Source: Trileptium ribeirensis
Lineage: Eukaryota > Nematoda > Enoplea > Enoplida > Thoracostomopsidae
Assembly (NCBI GenBank): GCA_030248225.1
Contig: JASANE010016423.1
Location: 1-64,000 of the forward strand
DNA: 64,000 nt
Reading direction: 5' to 3'
The translations under genes and the position numbers were made by a program. The notes beneath the pieces are model-generated. The model was not told the DNA's origin. It made no database searches and saw nothing but the letters and a program-made list of their open reading frames with translations. This document shows positions 21,201 through 34,379 of this stretch, piece after piece. Position 1 is the stretch's first letter. The number at the start of each line of letters is the position of its first letter.

Positions 21201-22734
21201 GCGCAGCAACGCTAAAAATAGGTCAAGTAAGCAACTCATACTAAATTATTACAGCTACGGAGAGAAACAAAGCAAATCGTTCTCGAAAAATAAAAGTTTG
21301 AAAAGCTGTTACATTTTCGCGAACGGCTCACGAAAGATTTGCTTCTATTTCTGCTCCTAAGTGCAATTTCAACCATTTTGAAGTAAGCGAACCCGAATAC
21401 CGCCATTACAAAATAAAAGACCAACAATATAATATACAGCTGTACTGCATAAATCAATATCTCATACGTAGGATCATAGAATTACCCTATATCAACATTA
21501 GGATCATAGAATTACCCTATACCATATAATCAATATCTCATACGTATCATGGAATTCCCCATCTCAAGTTTTGGTTACTGCCCCATATGGACGAAGATAT
21601 AAAGCACCGTAATTCCAAAAGATTCACGTAATGTGCATAAATTGCTGGGCAGCCATCTCGTGCTGAGCATTAGGTTAGCTTTCCATACACTATTAATTTC
21701 ATTAAAGTAAGTATGGCTTACTAGCCAACTTTTACAAACATATGCATCTCAGACCCTTAGTAAGTTGTAATAAAATCTCATAATTTCCACATATGCGGTA
21801 GTTTTGAAGTTATATTAGCACATAAAACATGCATTACTGAAAACATGGAAGTAAAACAGAAGTGAATAGCATTTAATTAAAAAATGCGTAAAATCGACCC
21901 ATACCAGGTCGTGCTAATCCTTTAGATGAGCTAAAAGACAAACAGCTGGATGAACAAAACGCAGTTTTAGCCCGTTACCGCAGAGAATATCGCTTCGCTT
22001 TGACATGTACATGCATTACAATCTAAGTACACGCAGCGTCATATCATTAAGAATAATAAAGTTGTACACAGGACACATCAACATCCCACTAAGCTCCAAA
22101 CCTTTAAATTAGACAATTTTGCACAGCGTTGGCAAACAGTAGAAAACCAGCAACCTTTGCGAAGCTTCCAATTACTAATATACTCTGTAGTGTACTGACA
22201 CATTTGTAAGAAAATTAGAGTCACGGCAAGAAACAAAAACTTGACAATAATTAATGCTGTTTAGTAATGCAAACACGTTAAATACAGATATTTATTAAAG
22301 ATTAGTTATTTCCGCTTTGATATATACACATAAGATGGCGGAAACGGATTACATAAATACCAGAACCAAGTGTTAACAAACATCAAGCTTTGATTGAAAC
22401 AGAAGCAATACAGAACACTATGTAATCTTTTTTCGCTATCAATTATTGACATAGTCGCAGTGTAACTTACTGTTTAACGTTCTCACTCAGTATTAATATA
22501 TGAGTAATTATTAATAATTCATGAGTAGTTGAAAAAATACATTATTTTAACAAGTGTCGTATAAAAATAAGGCAATCGTTCACAAGGCAAAGTTACACGC
22601 TGTTACAGTGTGTAAAACCTTAGTCTCAACAGACCAGATACCCAATTTAATCGTGGTAAAACTACAATTCATACCGTGTGGTTGGTTGTTTGGTAGTGAG
22701 TGTCAAATTATTATCATTGTTTATTCACAAAATC
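21201..22734. other. Intron sequence, no gene; small direct repeats
   Basis: A 22-base repeat occurs at 21470 and 21500 (AGGATCATAGAATTACCC...). The rest is AT-rich with no recognisable gene. Confidence 0.45.
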
Positions 22735-23419
22735 TTAACAGTTGAATTGGATATACTAAAGGCTGCTACGTTCTGCTACCTAGAAATTTACTGTGACAAG
22801 AAGGCCATATTTTAACAGTTTCTATGCAATGTTTATTTAACTGGTGAAGATAAATCACTATCGCTACGTGTGCTGTCACTATGGCAGGCGATTTTACCTT
22901 AAGAGTTTAACAGCTGAATTGGAGATACTAAAGGCTGCTGCGTGCTGCTACGTAGAAATTTACTGTGACAAGAAGGCCATATATTAACAGTGTTTCTATG
23001 TAATGTTTATTTAACTGGTGAAGATATCACATGGCTACGTGTGCTGTCACTATGGCAAGCGATTTTACCTTAAGAGTTTGACAGTTGAATTGGAGATACT
23101 AAAGGCTGCTGCGTGCTGCTACCTATAAATTTACTGTCACAAAAAGGCCATATTTTAACAGTTTCTATGTAACGTTTACTTAACTGGTGAAGATATATCA
23201 CCATGGCTATGTATCCAGTCACTATGGCAGGCGATTTAACTTTAAGAGTTTAACAGTTGAATTGGAGATACTAAAGGCTGCTGTGTGCTGCTACCTAGAA
23301 ATTTACTGTGACAAGAAGGCCATATATTAACAGTTTCTATGTAATGTTTATTTAACTGATGAATATATATCACCATGGCTACGTGTCCAGTCACTATGGC
23401 AGGCGATTATACCGTAACC
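22735..23419. repeat. Four tandem copies of a ~172-bp unit
   Basis: Units start at 22735, 22907, 23078 and 23250. Each has TTAACAGTTGAATTGG near the start and a CACTATGGCAGGCGATT block near the end, with few differences. The unit length is close to a nucleosome repeat, as in many satellites. Confidence 0.92.
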
Positions 23420-24379
23420 ATTATTAACTGGAATAAGTATTAAGTGGTCTAACGATGCAGCAAATCAATGCTACAAGAATAGATGCACGTGGCAAAATTA
23501 TTTCTAATATAAACACCAAGGGGCTAATTTTGGTATAATTATTCGCAATTTCTGCACAGAAGTATGGAGTTATGTAAACAAAATTTCATCAAAATCGAAT
23601 ACCATACAGTAACTGACGCATCTTGGAGAAAGAAAATAAACTGGTTAGTGCGCACACAATGCAAGTTGTGATGCTCCAAATTGTGTTTTGTGAGCCCTTT
23701 CGAAGTGTCAAAAACGACAATAATACATCCGCAAACATTATGGGCAATGGGCGTTTTATTACAGCATCAAATAACCGAAAATTAGATATGCATTCTTTAA
23801 GAAATGCAACAATGTTATACACTGAGCAGCTAGTTTTTTACTATGTTAAGAACCACATCATTATTACATCATATTAGTGCACCTAGCATCAGAAAGGTTT
23901 AGTGATGAAACTCGGAGCTGGTTAATACATCCTAACGCACTTACATAGTTAAATAGAGTTTCGTTGTGGATAACGGTTGATCTTTAGCTGGTGGAGAAAC
24001 TTATGTGGTATTAGATATTTAAGACTAGATATTTAGATATTAGGTATTTAGCATTATTCAGATGTAAGCGGTATTTATTGTTATTGTGGTTTAAATGTTT
24101 TGACCACATCTTTTACAGAATATCATGCAATTACATACTCCTAATCGTATGTTCAACGAAACGAGTAAAGTTCCCCTCGGATTTCATTAACTATTTCAAA
24201 AAATTGTTGCCCCTCTCTAGCAGGCTAACTCATAGGAATAAATGAATAGATTTAGTGGAGAAGTTTCGTGTTTATGGGTTCGCGCTACTAGCCGGGGTTC
24301 CTCAAACTAACCTGACCTACTACTGAAGTCGCGTCTCCCCGGGTTAACACAATCCTTTATTGCCCCGGGAAATTTTTAC

Positions 24380-25530
24380 CCATTATCATGCATGCGAGGG
24401 TGAAACGGAGCGAACGTAGTTTAATATATAAATTATCGTTTTGTGTAATCACCTGAAACGGTCTGTCTTTGATGTATATACCACCCTATAAAAACTTTGA
24501 TGTATATACGGTCTGTCTTTGATGTATATGCCACCCTTAAAACTTCTGGAGCTCTGAACTCACTGAAAAGCGTAAAACCTCGTTGACCCTAAACCCACCA
24601 AAAATAACGGACAATGCATGAAGAATTCGTGCAGGTGTTTAGATAACCAACCCATCGTCTTCAGCGTACTAAAAACATACATAGACAATTATTGATGCTT
24701 CGCACGCAGTGCATAACCAAACTACTGAAGACATGCTATATTCTGGAAATCGGGTTCATTGACCCTAAACACAATGAAAACCTCTGAAAAGGCATGAAAC
24801 CTCATACGTACTGGTGCCTGAATAGCCAAACTAATTTATTCAGATATGCCGAAAAACCTACGCTATATATAACATACATATAATATATACAAATGATGAT
24901 AAACTACATTTCGGAAAAGCGGTTTGGCGACGGTAGACTCTTGAAACACCATAAAAAGTATAACATAAACAAAATGAACTTTAAATGGCAAAACCATCGT
25001 TTGAACTTTAAATGGCAAAACGATCGCATTCATCGTGCTTGACAACTTAATACCCACTCGGTACAAAGTAAAAAACACACAATAGCAATGCCGAAATTAA
25101 AAAAATCATCAATATTTCTGGCAAAGCGTCAACGACCCATGCTCGGGCCCACAGCGTTCCTATTACGGTCCCACAAAAAGGTCGTGGTAAACAAAGTTGT
25201 AGATATCGATCGGCTAAATCTGGCCTCTGCTTTTCAAGGCGAAGCCTGTGTCGCGAAATATGGACAGCGAAACCTGGTATCCGTATGGCCAGATCTGACA
25301 AAGAAGCCTTAAAAACCTATTTTTGCCATTTTGGCACCGAAAGCGGGGTAGAAGCCGTTCGCGTTCAATTAAAAGGAACACCGACATCAGTTTTGCAATC
25401 GAACAAAAAATTTTATCGAAATTTATCCACCCGATAGCGAGTTGTGAGGTGAATGGCTGTGACAGAAAAAAGAAATTTTCACGATTTTCCCTAGCGCCCT
25501 GCTTCATTTCAATTATATTAGCCGCTATAT
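24380..25530 (+). repeat. Dispersed repeat family R1, longest copy
   Basis: This copy shows the full layout: a start with CGAGGGTGAAACGGAGCG, then roughly 150-bp loosely tandem units with GATAACCAACCCATCGTCTT and GGAAATCGGGTTC, then the 450-bp core (ATGCCGAAATT through ATCCGTATGGCCAG to the CGATTTTCCCTAGCGCCC end). No ORF is conserved between copies. The class is unknown. Confidence 0.65.
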
Positions 25531-26804
25531 ATAACAATATATTTGCTCATTTAGCGTTATAGTTAATAAAATGATCTAAAAATTATTTTTACTTTAGATG
25601 TACAAATAGTTATGCTCGCGCAAGTCTAATGGATGATATAACTTTGAAAATTTACCTCAAGTAGCAAAATTTCTAATATAACACATTTGCTTGCCGCATA
25701 ATGGGTGCCGTGGAAGTGGCTGTCATAGGCCGACCCCCTTCTTCGCGTGTGAAAGCCTAGCAAATACAAAATGCTTTTTTGCAATTTTACTGCTGAACAG
25801 ATAGCTGCCGGACTAGCCGTGTTTGGGCTTCTTACTTTAGATTAAATATTGCCGAAAACGTGAAATTATAAAGAAATTCAACTACGCGAGTGCGGTATTA
25901 CAGTACATTTGAACACTGGCTTACAGATCAGCGAAATATCGTAAACGCCTTGGCTTCATTGTTTCGCGAGCACAACTGTATATTATCGCATTGAGATGCT
26001 GTGTAATGCTGTAAATTCCCAATTTGGCACCCTTTCGGTGTCACAATACCACGAAAGGGATCGTATTTAAGTTGTATTCGTCAATACCACATCTATTTGT
26101 GGCATCAATGGGTGAGAAATGTCCAATACAATGTTTAATTTTAAAAATTGTAATTAGGAAATTTCTGAAGGTTTTCGCTTTTTATCCTTTAAGAAATAAA
26201 CGGTGTTATGACTTTAAATTGTGCTAAAATGTCATGTTATTTTTAATGTGTTGCCGATATATTATTGTAGATTTCAGATTTTGAGAGAAACATAAAAACG
26301 TCAATCTGAGGTCACAACAAAAAATGAAACAAAATGAGTTCATGCAAATAAAAAAGGCAATAACCAGTAAAGCAGTTAAAAATTAATAGAATTCACTTGT
26401 GCTAAAAATAAACAGATTCTGAACAGAACTGCTTCGTTATTTATACTGTTATGAGGTTAAAATTTAAAATATATATCGAGACACATAGCTACAAATTAGT
26501 ACACAGATACGCATTTCTTTAATAAAATTAATCAGTTTACGTAAAAGTTTGTTTATCAGCTTATGTATAATGCATTTACGCAGTGCTCGTGATTAGTCGA
26601 AATATGCAACAAAATTAATCAGATAGTTTCTCTCAGATTGACCAAACCTAACCAATTTCATATGACAAAACTTTTAGGAAAATACTACTTTCAAATCAAA
26701 ACGTAATAAGCAGGCTATACGCAAAATTGTCCAGATTAATTTTCTAGGTGATAGCACTACAAATTAGGGAAATCAAAGCGGCTCATTTGCTCCATGAATG
26801 TGCA

Positions 26805-29135
26805 CAGGGTGTCCGTGCGATCGTGAGCGCGAAATTCCCGGATTTTCCAAGTTTATGGCAGTCATATTCCCGGTTTTTTCCAATTAATTCAATAAAATTG
26901 GTCAGCGTATGAGATATGCAGAAATTATTATTAGGCGGCTTCCGAAATTGGTTTCACCATTTTCAGCTACGAATTCTTTTTGATACAACACACAATTTCC
27001 AACTTTAGAACGCCGTCACCTCACTATAATGCTTGAGCCAAATGACTTTTTCATTGACTGCTAATTCAAAAGCAGATAACAAAACTGTGAAATCAATAAT
27101 AATAAATGAATATTTCTAACAAATAACTTAACAGGAGTGATCAGCGATGGAACAGGTGCTATGACATACCGCGTAATAGGTAGCACACAAGCAGTATGTA
27201 CTGTATGGGCTCTTTAAACTGTCGTTTTAATACAGTAATCTTAGTATCTTGCAAGCGAGGATGAAATGACCTTGATAACCAAACCATCGTATTCAGCATA
27301 CCAAAAACTACATGACACTTCTTGATTTCTTATAAACATAATACATAACTAAACTACTGAATACAGACAGCATTCTGGAAATGTAATGCATTAACCCTAT
27401 ATACACTGAGAACCTCTGAACACACAAATATTCTTGATGGACTAAATAGCCAAACCATCGTAATCAGCAAGATACCTATACACAGACCAGTCTTGACTGC
27501 CTGAATGCAGCAATATATAACCAAACAGAGTATGTTTTGGAAATGAAGGCAGACTAAGTTTGAAAATCGGGATCGACGACCGCAAAACCCCTGAAAACCA
27601 ATGAAAACTTATAGTATCTATATTCATATTGGACTCTAGATAACGAACAATACGTATTCAGCGTACTTTATAAACTAATAGACATCTCGTAAGGTAGAAA
27701 CAAGCAATAACATGCCGAAATGTGAAAAATCGATATTTCTAGCAAAGGGTCGACGAACCATATTCGGGCCTACCGTGGCCCTGGGAATGGTCCAACAAAA
27801 TAGTGTTGTTCAGCAAACATGCAGACCTCGATGAGTTTAATGGTGGTATCGTCTTTCGATTTGAAACCTGTATCGCGAGACATACGGTTAGTAGAAATTA
27901 CACTCCCTGAGGCTTTTGAGCCCATCTTGGACGTGGTCTGACGCCTTTCCGGGAATACAAACGTGCAGTAGACAGCATCTTCAATCTGAGAAGGCCCATG
28001 TATATAGTATACAAAGATTTATGCTCTTCGATACTTTTTCAACAATTTTGAACAAGAAATATGCGACTTGAGAAAACGTTATGAGTCTAGTCAGTGTCGC
28101 TAATGCGCGAGTATATTTAAGATGAACCCACCAACCATACTATGTTGCAATTTTGCATAAGAATTGTCACTGAACGCTTTTGGTCAATTGAAATTCGATG
28201 CAAAACTGTTATGAACACAAGCTCTGCAATTGAAATCTACGCATGCTGCGTTCGCGAAAATTCAAGTGAAATTATATACCGAAATACCTGAGAACGAAAG
28301 TTTGTCGATTTTGAATTAAACCGGTTTTGTTCGAGAAGAGAAGGAGCTTAACTATAGCGTCGATTTGCTTGTAAAATCACTTTTGCATTAAATTTGTTCG
28401 AGAACAATGAATAATCCAAATTTAAATAAATAGGCATTAGGGAACCGAATTTTTGGAAATTGAAAGCGCCGAAATTTTGTTCGAGCACAAGGAATAATTT
28501 CTGGCACTTAGATTTAATTTTCCCAATAATTTTCGGTTGGCGAATAACCGAATGAAATTCAGCACTTTTTCCGTAACAAGGGTTTGCGATCCGACACCGC
28601 TTATTACAAAATAGGATGGTTGTGGAGGGTCACCTTAAGTTTACTCACGCATAAAGCACAAAAGGCCTCTTTGCCGATGTAAGCCGTGATACCAAATTTG
28701 GTAAGGTTTGCTAAAAATGACGAAACGAACGTTCCGAAGTTGCGGCCTTCCGATTCGAAATTTACTTAAACAACTATTAAGAGAGGTCTTGACACTCTTA
28801 ATATTGAATTTTAACAGTTTTTATGTTCCAAAGACTCTCCGTTAAATCGAAGGCGACCCCCATTTCGTGCCACTGGCAAAACATAAAACTTCCTGAATCC
28901 GAACCAATGCCCCTAACCATCAATCCAGGCAAATTTTTCAGTTGAGAGGTCAGATATAAATACTGAATTTTTCAAAAATACACATAACCTTCGCTGCTTT
29001 GATATTTTTCTCGGTTTTACTTCCGAATTGACCCAAGATTCCCGGTTGTTGACCATTTTTAGTCAAATTCCCGGTTTTTCTCTGTCATTGTTCATTTTCC
29101 CAGATTTTCAACGTTTTCCCGGTCGCGGCCATCTG
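26805..29135. mobile_element. Possible hAT-type element with an R1 copy inside
   Basis: The left end is CAGGGTGTCCGTGCGATCG and the right end GGTCGCGGCCATCTG, loosely inverted, each followed inward by several ATTCCCGG blocks in inverted orientation. Flanks ATGT match over half of a possible 8-bp duplication. R1 at 27235-27905 would be a nested insertion. No transposase is readable. Boundaries are tentative. Confidence 0.4.
27235..27905 (+). repeat. Dispersed repeat family R1, 3'-truncated copy
   Basis: It has the TTGCAAGCGAGGATGAAA start, three loosely tandem GATAACC/GGAAAT units and the ACATGCCGAAAT core, then stops after the CGCGAGACATACGG block. The distal 250 bases present in other copies are missing. 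Confidence 0.6.
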
Positions 29136-29569
29136 TATGTATTTTTAAGGAAGCAAAAACACCAGGTTTCTGTGTGATTTAGAATGAGGCAAAGCCCAAA
29201 AATCGCAAAAAATATCGTTGCTCGCTCGAAAAGCAAGTTATTTCTACCAAGTATACCATTACTAAAAAGTAGCCTATATATTACATAAGTTGTAAGGAGA
29301 GTTATAAAGCCTATATTATGCTAACCGTGGGTGCAATGTCTGAAAAATGTATACACTCCAAAGTTAATTTCCTATACTTAATATCTACACACTGCAACTT
29401 TATTAAAAAGAGTGTGTACAGACTGATTCTGTGGTCCGGGCTTCCTGAACACCGAGGATAAAGAGAAAAAACTAACAAAGCATAAGGCGGTCACCGTATT
29501 TCCCATCATTATCTAAATTTGCTGAACATGGTTTAGACCCAAGAACTGGTTTCAGAGTGTAGTTACCCA

Positions 29570-30290
29570 ATTTCCAGAAGTGGTTATTGTGTTAATGCAT
29601 TAGTAATGTTAACTAATTGCTAATTAATTAATCAGTACACATGATAAAATCATAATATAGCTTTAAAAGTCACATATTCTGATCAGCGACCCTGAAAAAC
29701 CCTGAATCAGAAAAAATCGGCAGCTTTGAGGTGATTCTAAAATCTGCACAAAATTAACAGATTTGCTAATTAATTAATTAACTATTTAGCATATCCGCCA
29801 AGTTTCAGAGCTTCAATAATGTCATATTTGTGATAAGCGACCATGTGCAAATTAGACCGACAGAAAACCCCCGTGAGCAATTTTTTTCATTTCTAAGCAT
29901 TTTGAAAATTTTCAAAAAATTATTAACTAATTAGCATGTTTTTAACATCCTGCAATAGTGATGAACACCAGATTCATAATCACCTAGGCAATACATACTA
30001 AAATAATACCTTTATGCTGCTTATTCATTGAGAAATAAGCAATGTTTGTTTGAAAATGCTGAAAATATGCTAACATGATTAACTAATTAGTCAATTACTA
30101 ATCAACTAAAACAAATTTTGACAAAAACTATATGTCTTGCACCTGAAGTATATTAGGCCTTCCAAACAAAAAAATTCTTTAAAGTCGGTCCAGTCCTTAT
30201 TGAATAGTTCGTCGACGGAGGGACGGACGGACAGATGGTGACGATTTTTCCACTCTGATGAAAACAAAAAATGCTTCGCTTCGCTAATTA
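29570..30290. repeat. Dispersed repeat family R2 with internal ~150-bp tandem units
   Basis: Units contain GCTAATTAATTAA and an AATCATAATATAGCTT/TTCAATAATGTCAT block. The end carries GGACGGACGGACAG and TGCTTCGCTTCGCTAATTA. The same terminal arrangement occurs at 63270-63540. It ends exactly where the inverted-repeat structure begins. Confidence 0.6.
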
Positions 30291-32467
30291 ATACTAGAAT
30301 CTTGGCGACATGCAATGTGTATGAATTCGGAGAAGTGAGAAACTGTGACGTTAACATACAGTGGAACAACTCATTAAATATAAATTCTTGTTGCGAAACA
30401 AAGATGTCACTCACCAAAAAATATTTATTAAGCTGCTGTTCAATAAGGCATATATGCACCAACACTGATAGTCAGATATCTAATACCCACCTTACGAAGG
30501 TTAACTCTACCTCAGAACTGCTTACGAATCGTGTACAACAAATCTATGTATATATATAAGAAACATAACGAAAGCACAGTAGCACAGAAAACATAAACAG
30601 AATTTGCTACAGACCGCATGACACTCGTCCCTTTCGCAGCACTCGCCGTGTCTCACCCATTGATATAACTACGACTACACAAAGAGATATGTCTAAATAC
30701 AGTGAGATTTGAAATCAGCACCCATGAAAATCCATATGAACTTATTTTGAGCCACAAATTTATTAATTGAATTCGGAGATGGAGAAGCGCTAAATTCGGA
30801 ATCGAAGTATTCTCACTAGGCCGCACTAAGGTGAAAAAGATGTGCGTCCGTTTATATTTTTATCTGTAAACAGGACTTGGTTATCTAAACGTAAACCGAT
30901 ATGGACGTGTGAGGGCTCATATGAAAGCTACAATACTTTAGACGTGCCCTTTGGAGATTTTATTACGATTCGACCCACCCAGGTCCCACCACAGGGGGTC
31001 AAAGGGGTACATGGCTAAAATGGACCATTTTCGGATTATTTTTGCTCATAATACTCGGCAACCCTTCAGCCAATTTGAATCATTTTGATATCGAAACATT
31101 TGTCCTAGGAAGCTTTATTTAAGGGTATATATATTGTTTTGGTCGGGTCCTTATGGGGCATGGGGGACTTTAGTAAATGGTCAAATTTCCAAAATTTTGG
31201 TCAAACTTTGTCGAGATGTAGCTATGTAACCGTCCAAGCGATTCGAACGAAATTTAGTGTGTGGATAGAGCTACCGCACGGCTAACTGGATGGTGTCAAC
31301 AGATTTGATGTAGGAACCCTGGGTCAATTGGTATTTGAGGCCAAAGTTGGGATCGACGCCATATATAATCATTTGTGACATTACCATTCTAACGGTATAT
31401 TAATAGATTTGTGGCTCAAAATAAGTTCATATGGGTTTTCGTGGGTGCTATTTCAAATCGTCACTTTATTTATACGTATCTCTCCTTGTAGAGATAGTTA
31501 TATCAACGGATGAGACAAGGCGAGTTGTGCGAAAGGGACGAGTGTCATGCGGTTTGTAGCAAATTCTGTTTATGTTTTCTGTGCTACTGTGCTTTTGTTA
31601 AGATTCTTATATATACATAGATTACATACATGTTTTTCACGATTCGTAAGCAGTTCTGAGGCAGAGTTAACCCTAGTAGTGTGCGTATTAGATACCTCGC
31701 TATCAGTTTTGCATCTATGATTTAATGAACGGCAGATTAATAAATATTTTTTGTTAAGTTACATTTTTGTTTCGTAACAGGAATATATTTTAATAAGTTG
31801 TTCCACTGTATGTTAACGTTACAATTTCTCATTTCTCCGAATTCATACACTTGGCATGTCGCCAAGATTCTAGTATACTGTTAGAATCCGTAATGTCACG
31901 GATGACTATATATAGCGTCGGACCCAAATTTGGCCTCAAATACCAATTGATCCTACATCAGATCTGCTGACCCGCAGTAGCTCTGTCTACACACAAAATT
32001 TCGCTTGAATCGCTTACATAGCTACACCTCGACACAGTTTGACCAAAATTTTGGAAATTTGACTATTTGCTAAAGTCCCACATGCCCCATAGGGACCCGA
32101 CCAAAACAAATTATATATCCATAAATAAACCTTTTTAGTGCACATATTTTGTTATCAAAATGGTCTAAATCGGTTCAAGGGTTACCGAGCTATGAGCAAA
32201 AATGTCCCATTTTAACCACGTACCCCTCGGTACCCATCTTTCAACCCCTGTGGTAAGACCTGGGTGTGTCCAATCGGAATAAAACCTTCAAAAGGCACAT
32301 CTAGAGTGTTGTAGCTTTCATATGAGCGCTCACGCGTCCATATCGGTTTACTTTGAGATAACGAAGTCCTGTTTACAGAGAAAAAATAAACGGATGCCCA
32401 TCTTTTTCACCATAGTGCGGTCTAGTGAGAACGAAGCTAGAGCTTCTCCATCTTCGAATTCAATTAA
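30291..32467. repeat. Interleaved inverted repeats with order P-Q-P'-Q'
   Basis: Segment P (30291-30766) is the reverse complement of 31400-31876. Segment Q (30763-31393) is the reverse complement of 31880-32467. P/P' share for example TACTAGAATCTTGGCGACATG and the GCATGACACTCGTCCCTTTCG block. Q/Q' share TGGTCGGGTCC, CAAATTTCCAAAATTTTGG and TCATATGA blocks. A simple hairpin would be P-Q-Q'-P'; here the second half is the inverse of Q-P, a circular permutation. No ORF is conserved. Confidence 0.85.
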
Positions 32468-33693
32468 CAAAAATTTTCTCAGCTGGCCGTCCATCAACTA
32501 CATAGCGATCTACTGTAGCTAGTTGCCCAATGTAACAAACTTTTTTATTGTAAGCAGCAGTGGTAGTTCAATACTGTTACAAATGGAAGACGACAACCGT
32601 AATTATAGTGTAAAGTATAATAAGCATTTCAATATTGCTGTTGAAAACCGTAAGGATATGTTGTTGGTCTTGCTCTTTGTGTCTTATGAAAATAAAGTTG
32701 TCCATTTAAAGAAAAAGTTAGAAGAGCGGAGATTTAATTGCAGTGCGTACTAGTCCGGTACGACCCGGTGGCATCGGTAGTTAAAAGCAATGAAATATCT
32801 AGGATTTGTAATCAAGTGGTTGTTGAGTAACCGGTTGTTCAAGTAAACTTGTTATCGGTGATTCTATTTGCATACTTACACATAATCGTGGGTACAATTA
32901 TAACTGTCATTAAACAGTAACGCACATAACTAAAAGTAAGTCTTTTCTGATCTACTCGCGAATAATTATTATATGTACTGTTCCTTCCCATAATCGTTCG
33001 CTAATAAATTAATCGTGAAAATTTCTTTGATTTTTGAACGTAACTGCCAATATGAATTAAAAAATTACCGTTGTCGCAGATAAAGAAAAAAGTATATTTT
33101 TACCGTTGGGTTTACCCTAGGTAATAACAACCACTAATTGCTCCGATGCTGCTGCGTATCCTTTGAGTAAACAAGTAACAACTGTCGCAATCTTTACGTT
33201 TTTCAGTGGTTAAACAAACTAGAGGAACGCGTGTGCTAAGACATAAATGGCGACCCAAATCGTCTTTCTAAATGTGCAGTGGTTTTGTAACGGGTTTGTA
33301 GGCCGTAACCTCGAAATTCGGGTAGCTAGCATTCCGTGCGTGGCCGAGCCCTATAGCTAGTTGTCCCGTACTACTAGTCCAAACGGTGCTTGTTCAACTA
33401 TCGCCGGCACCTGAAGAATTTACATTGGAGTCGTTTTTGTTCCAGGCGAATACATTATTCTCCTAACAAATCATAAAATCATTATAGCACTAAGAAAAGG
33501 TGGTTGAAGCCCTTGCTGTGTCGTTTATTCGATAAGCGATAAAATTATATGCCAAAGTCGAGACTATGCAGGTTCAAAAACTAAACTAGCGTAACTATAG
33601 AAGAATTTTATCACAATATAACAGGCTTGAGGTGAACATAATGACAACAAAATTATAGAAACCCAACGGTTTGTGCGAAGTATCTAGTACTAC
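32468..33693. other. Intron sequence, no gene recognised
   Basis: A plus-strand frame at 32523-32753 (76 residues) has a charged C-terminus but no family resemblance. Nothing else is supported. Confidence 0.45.
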
Positions 33694-33807
33694 CTGTGTT
33701 TTTGCGCCGGTATTTTCGTTGACGGTACTACGACCTAACGCAGCTGACATCGCAAAGCAACCAAAAAATGAAATAAACGTCTCGATTATACCATACGTAC
33801 AGAGTTC
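33694..33807 (-). CDS. SLC26A-like: SLC26 exon, 114 bp: helix carrying the anion-site pair and the KTQ loop
   Basis: The acceptor is CACGTTTTTCCAG and the donor GTAGTA. Thirty-eight codons begin ELCTYGIIETFISFFGCF and end ALGRSTVNENTGAKTQ. Family members read (E)L-x-x-x-G-x-x-N-x-x-x-S-F-F...LSRS-x-VQE-x-TGGKTQ over the same 38 residues, so length and alignment are ungapped. The residue pair at the bottom of the anion pocket (Ser398-Arg399 in prestin) is Gly-Arg here. GG in GGKTQ is GA. It joins in phase to the 148-bp and 78-bp exons. Confidence 0.93.
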
Positions 33808-34379
33808 CTGGAAAAACGTGCAATAATACAACATGAAAACAAAAGAACAGTACAGTTTAAGTCGAGCCAAATATGATTAAATATATGTATATATGGACTG
33901 TGTCGAATGTAATGGAAAAGCTGCGTCGCGAACATGTTATTGAAGGATAAAATACAAAACTCAAAACCGCCGACCACGAGTGTTTGGTGCACTTGCACAG
34001 CGTCTACTCAGAACTTTAATAAATCGTAATGAAGAAGCTACGGTGTGAGTATATGCATACTTATTTAAGCGTTACGCTATTATATAATAGTCGTCGGAGA
34101 TGAGTTTTTATAAACACCGAGGTTAAATTAAAGCATGTGATTGGATATTTAATCCAGAATTTCGTATATAAGCTTGAGCAAGACGAATAAGATATTGTAC
34201 TTTAAATGTTCGGAAAACGTGTTCAAAAATCCTAAGCGCTACTACCACAGTTACCGAAGCTATACATAATCGTGGCCTATCATCATTTTTCACAACCAAA
34301 TTTAGTCTAGCCTTCAAGTAGAAGTTGCCAAATCATCTTTACAGCAGGTGTTATTAAGCATCATATACATCATGTGGTA

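Noticed and set aside
30106..30559. Open frames on both strands at the edge of the inverted-repeat structure.
   Set aside because: They span the R2/P junction, and the corresponding region in P' does not keep the frame.
33595..33870. Minus-strand 91-codon open frame as a small membrane protein gene.
   Set aside because: Only residues matching the 114-bp SLC26 exon are coding; the rest is intron on both sides.
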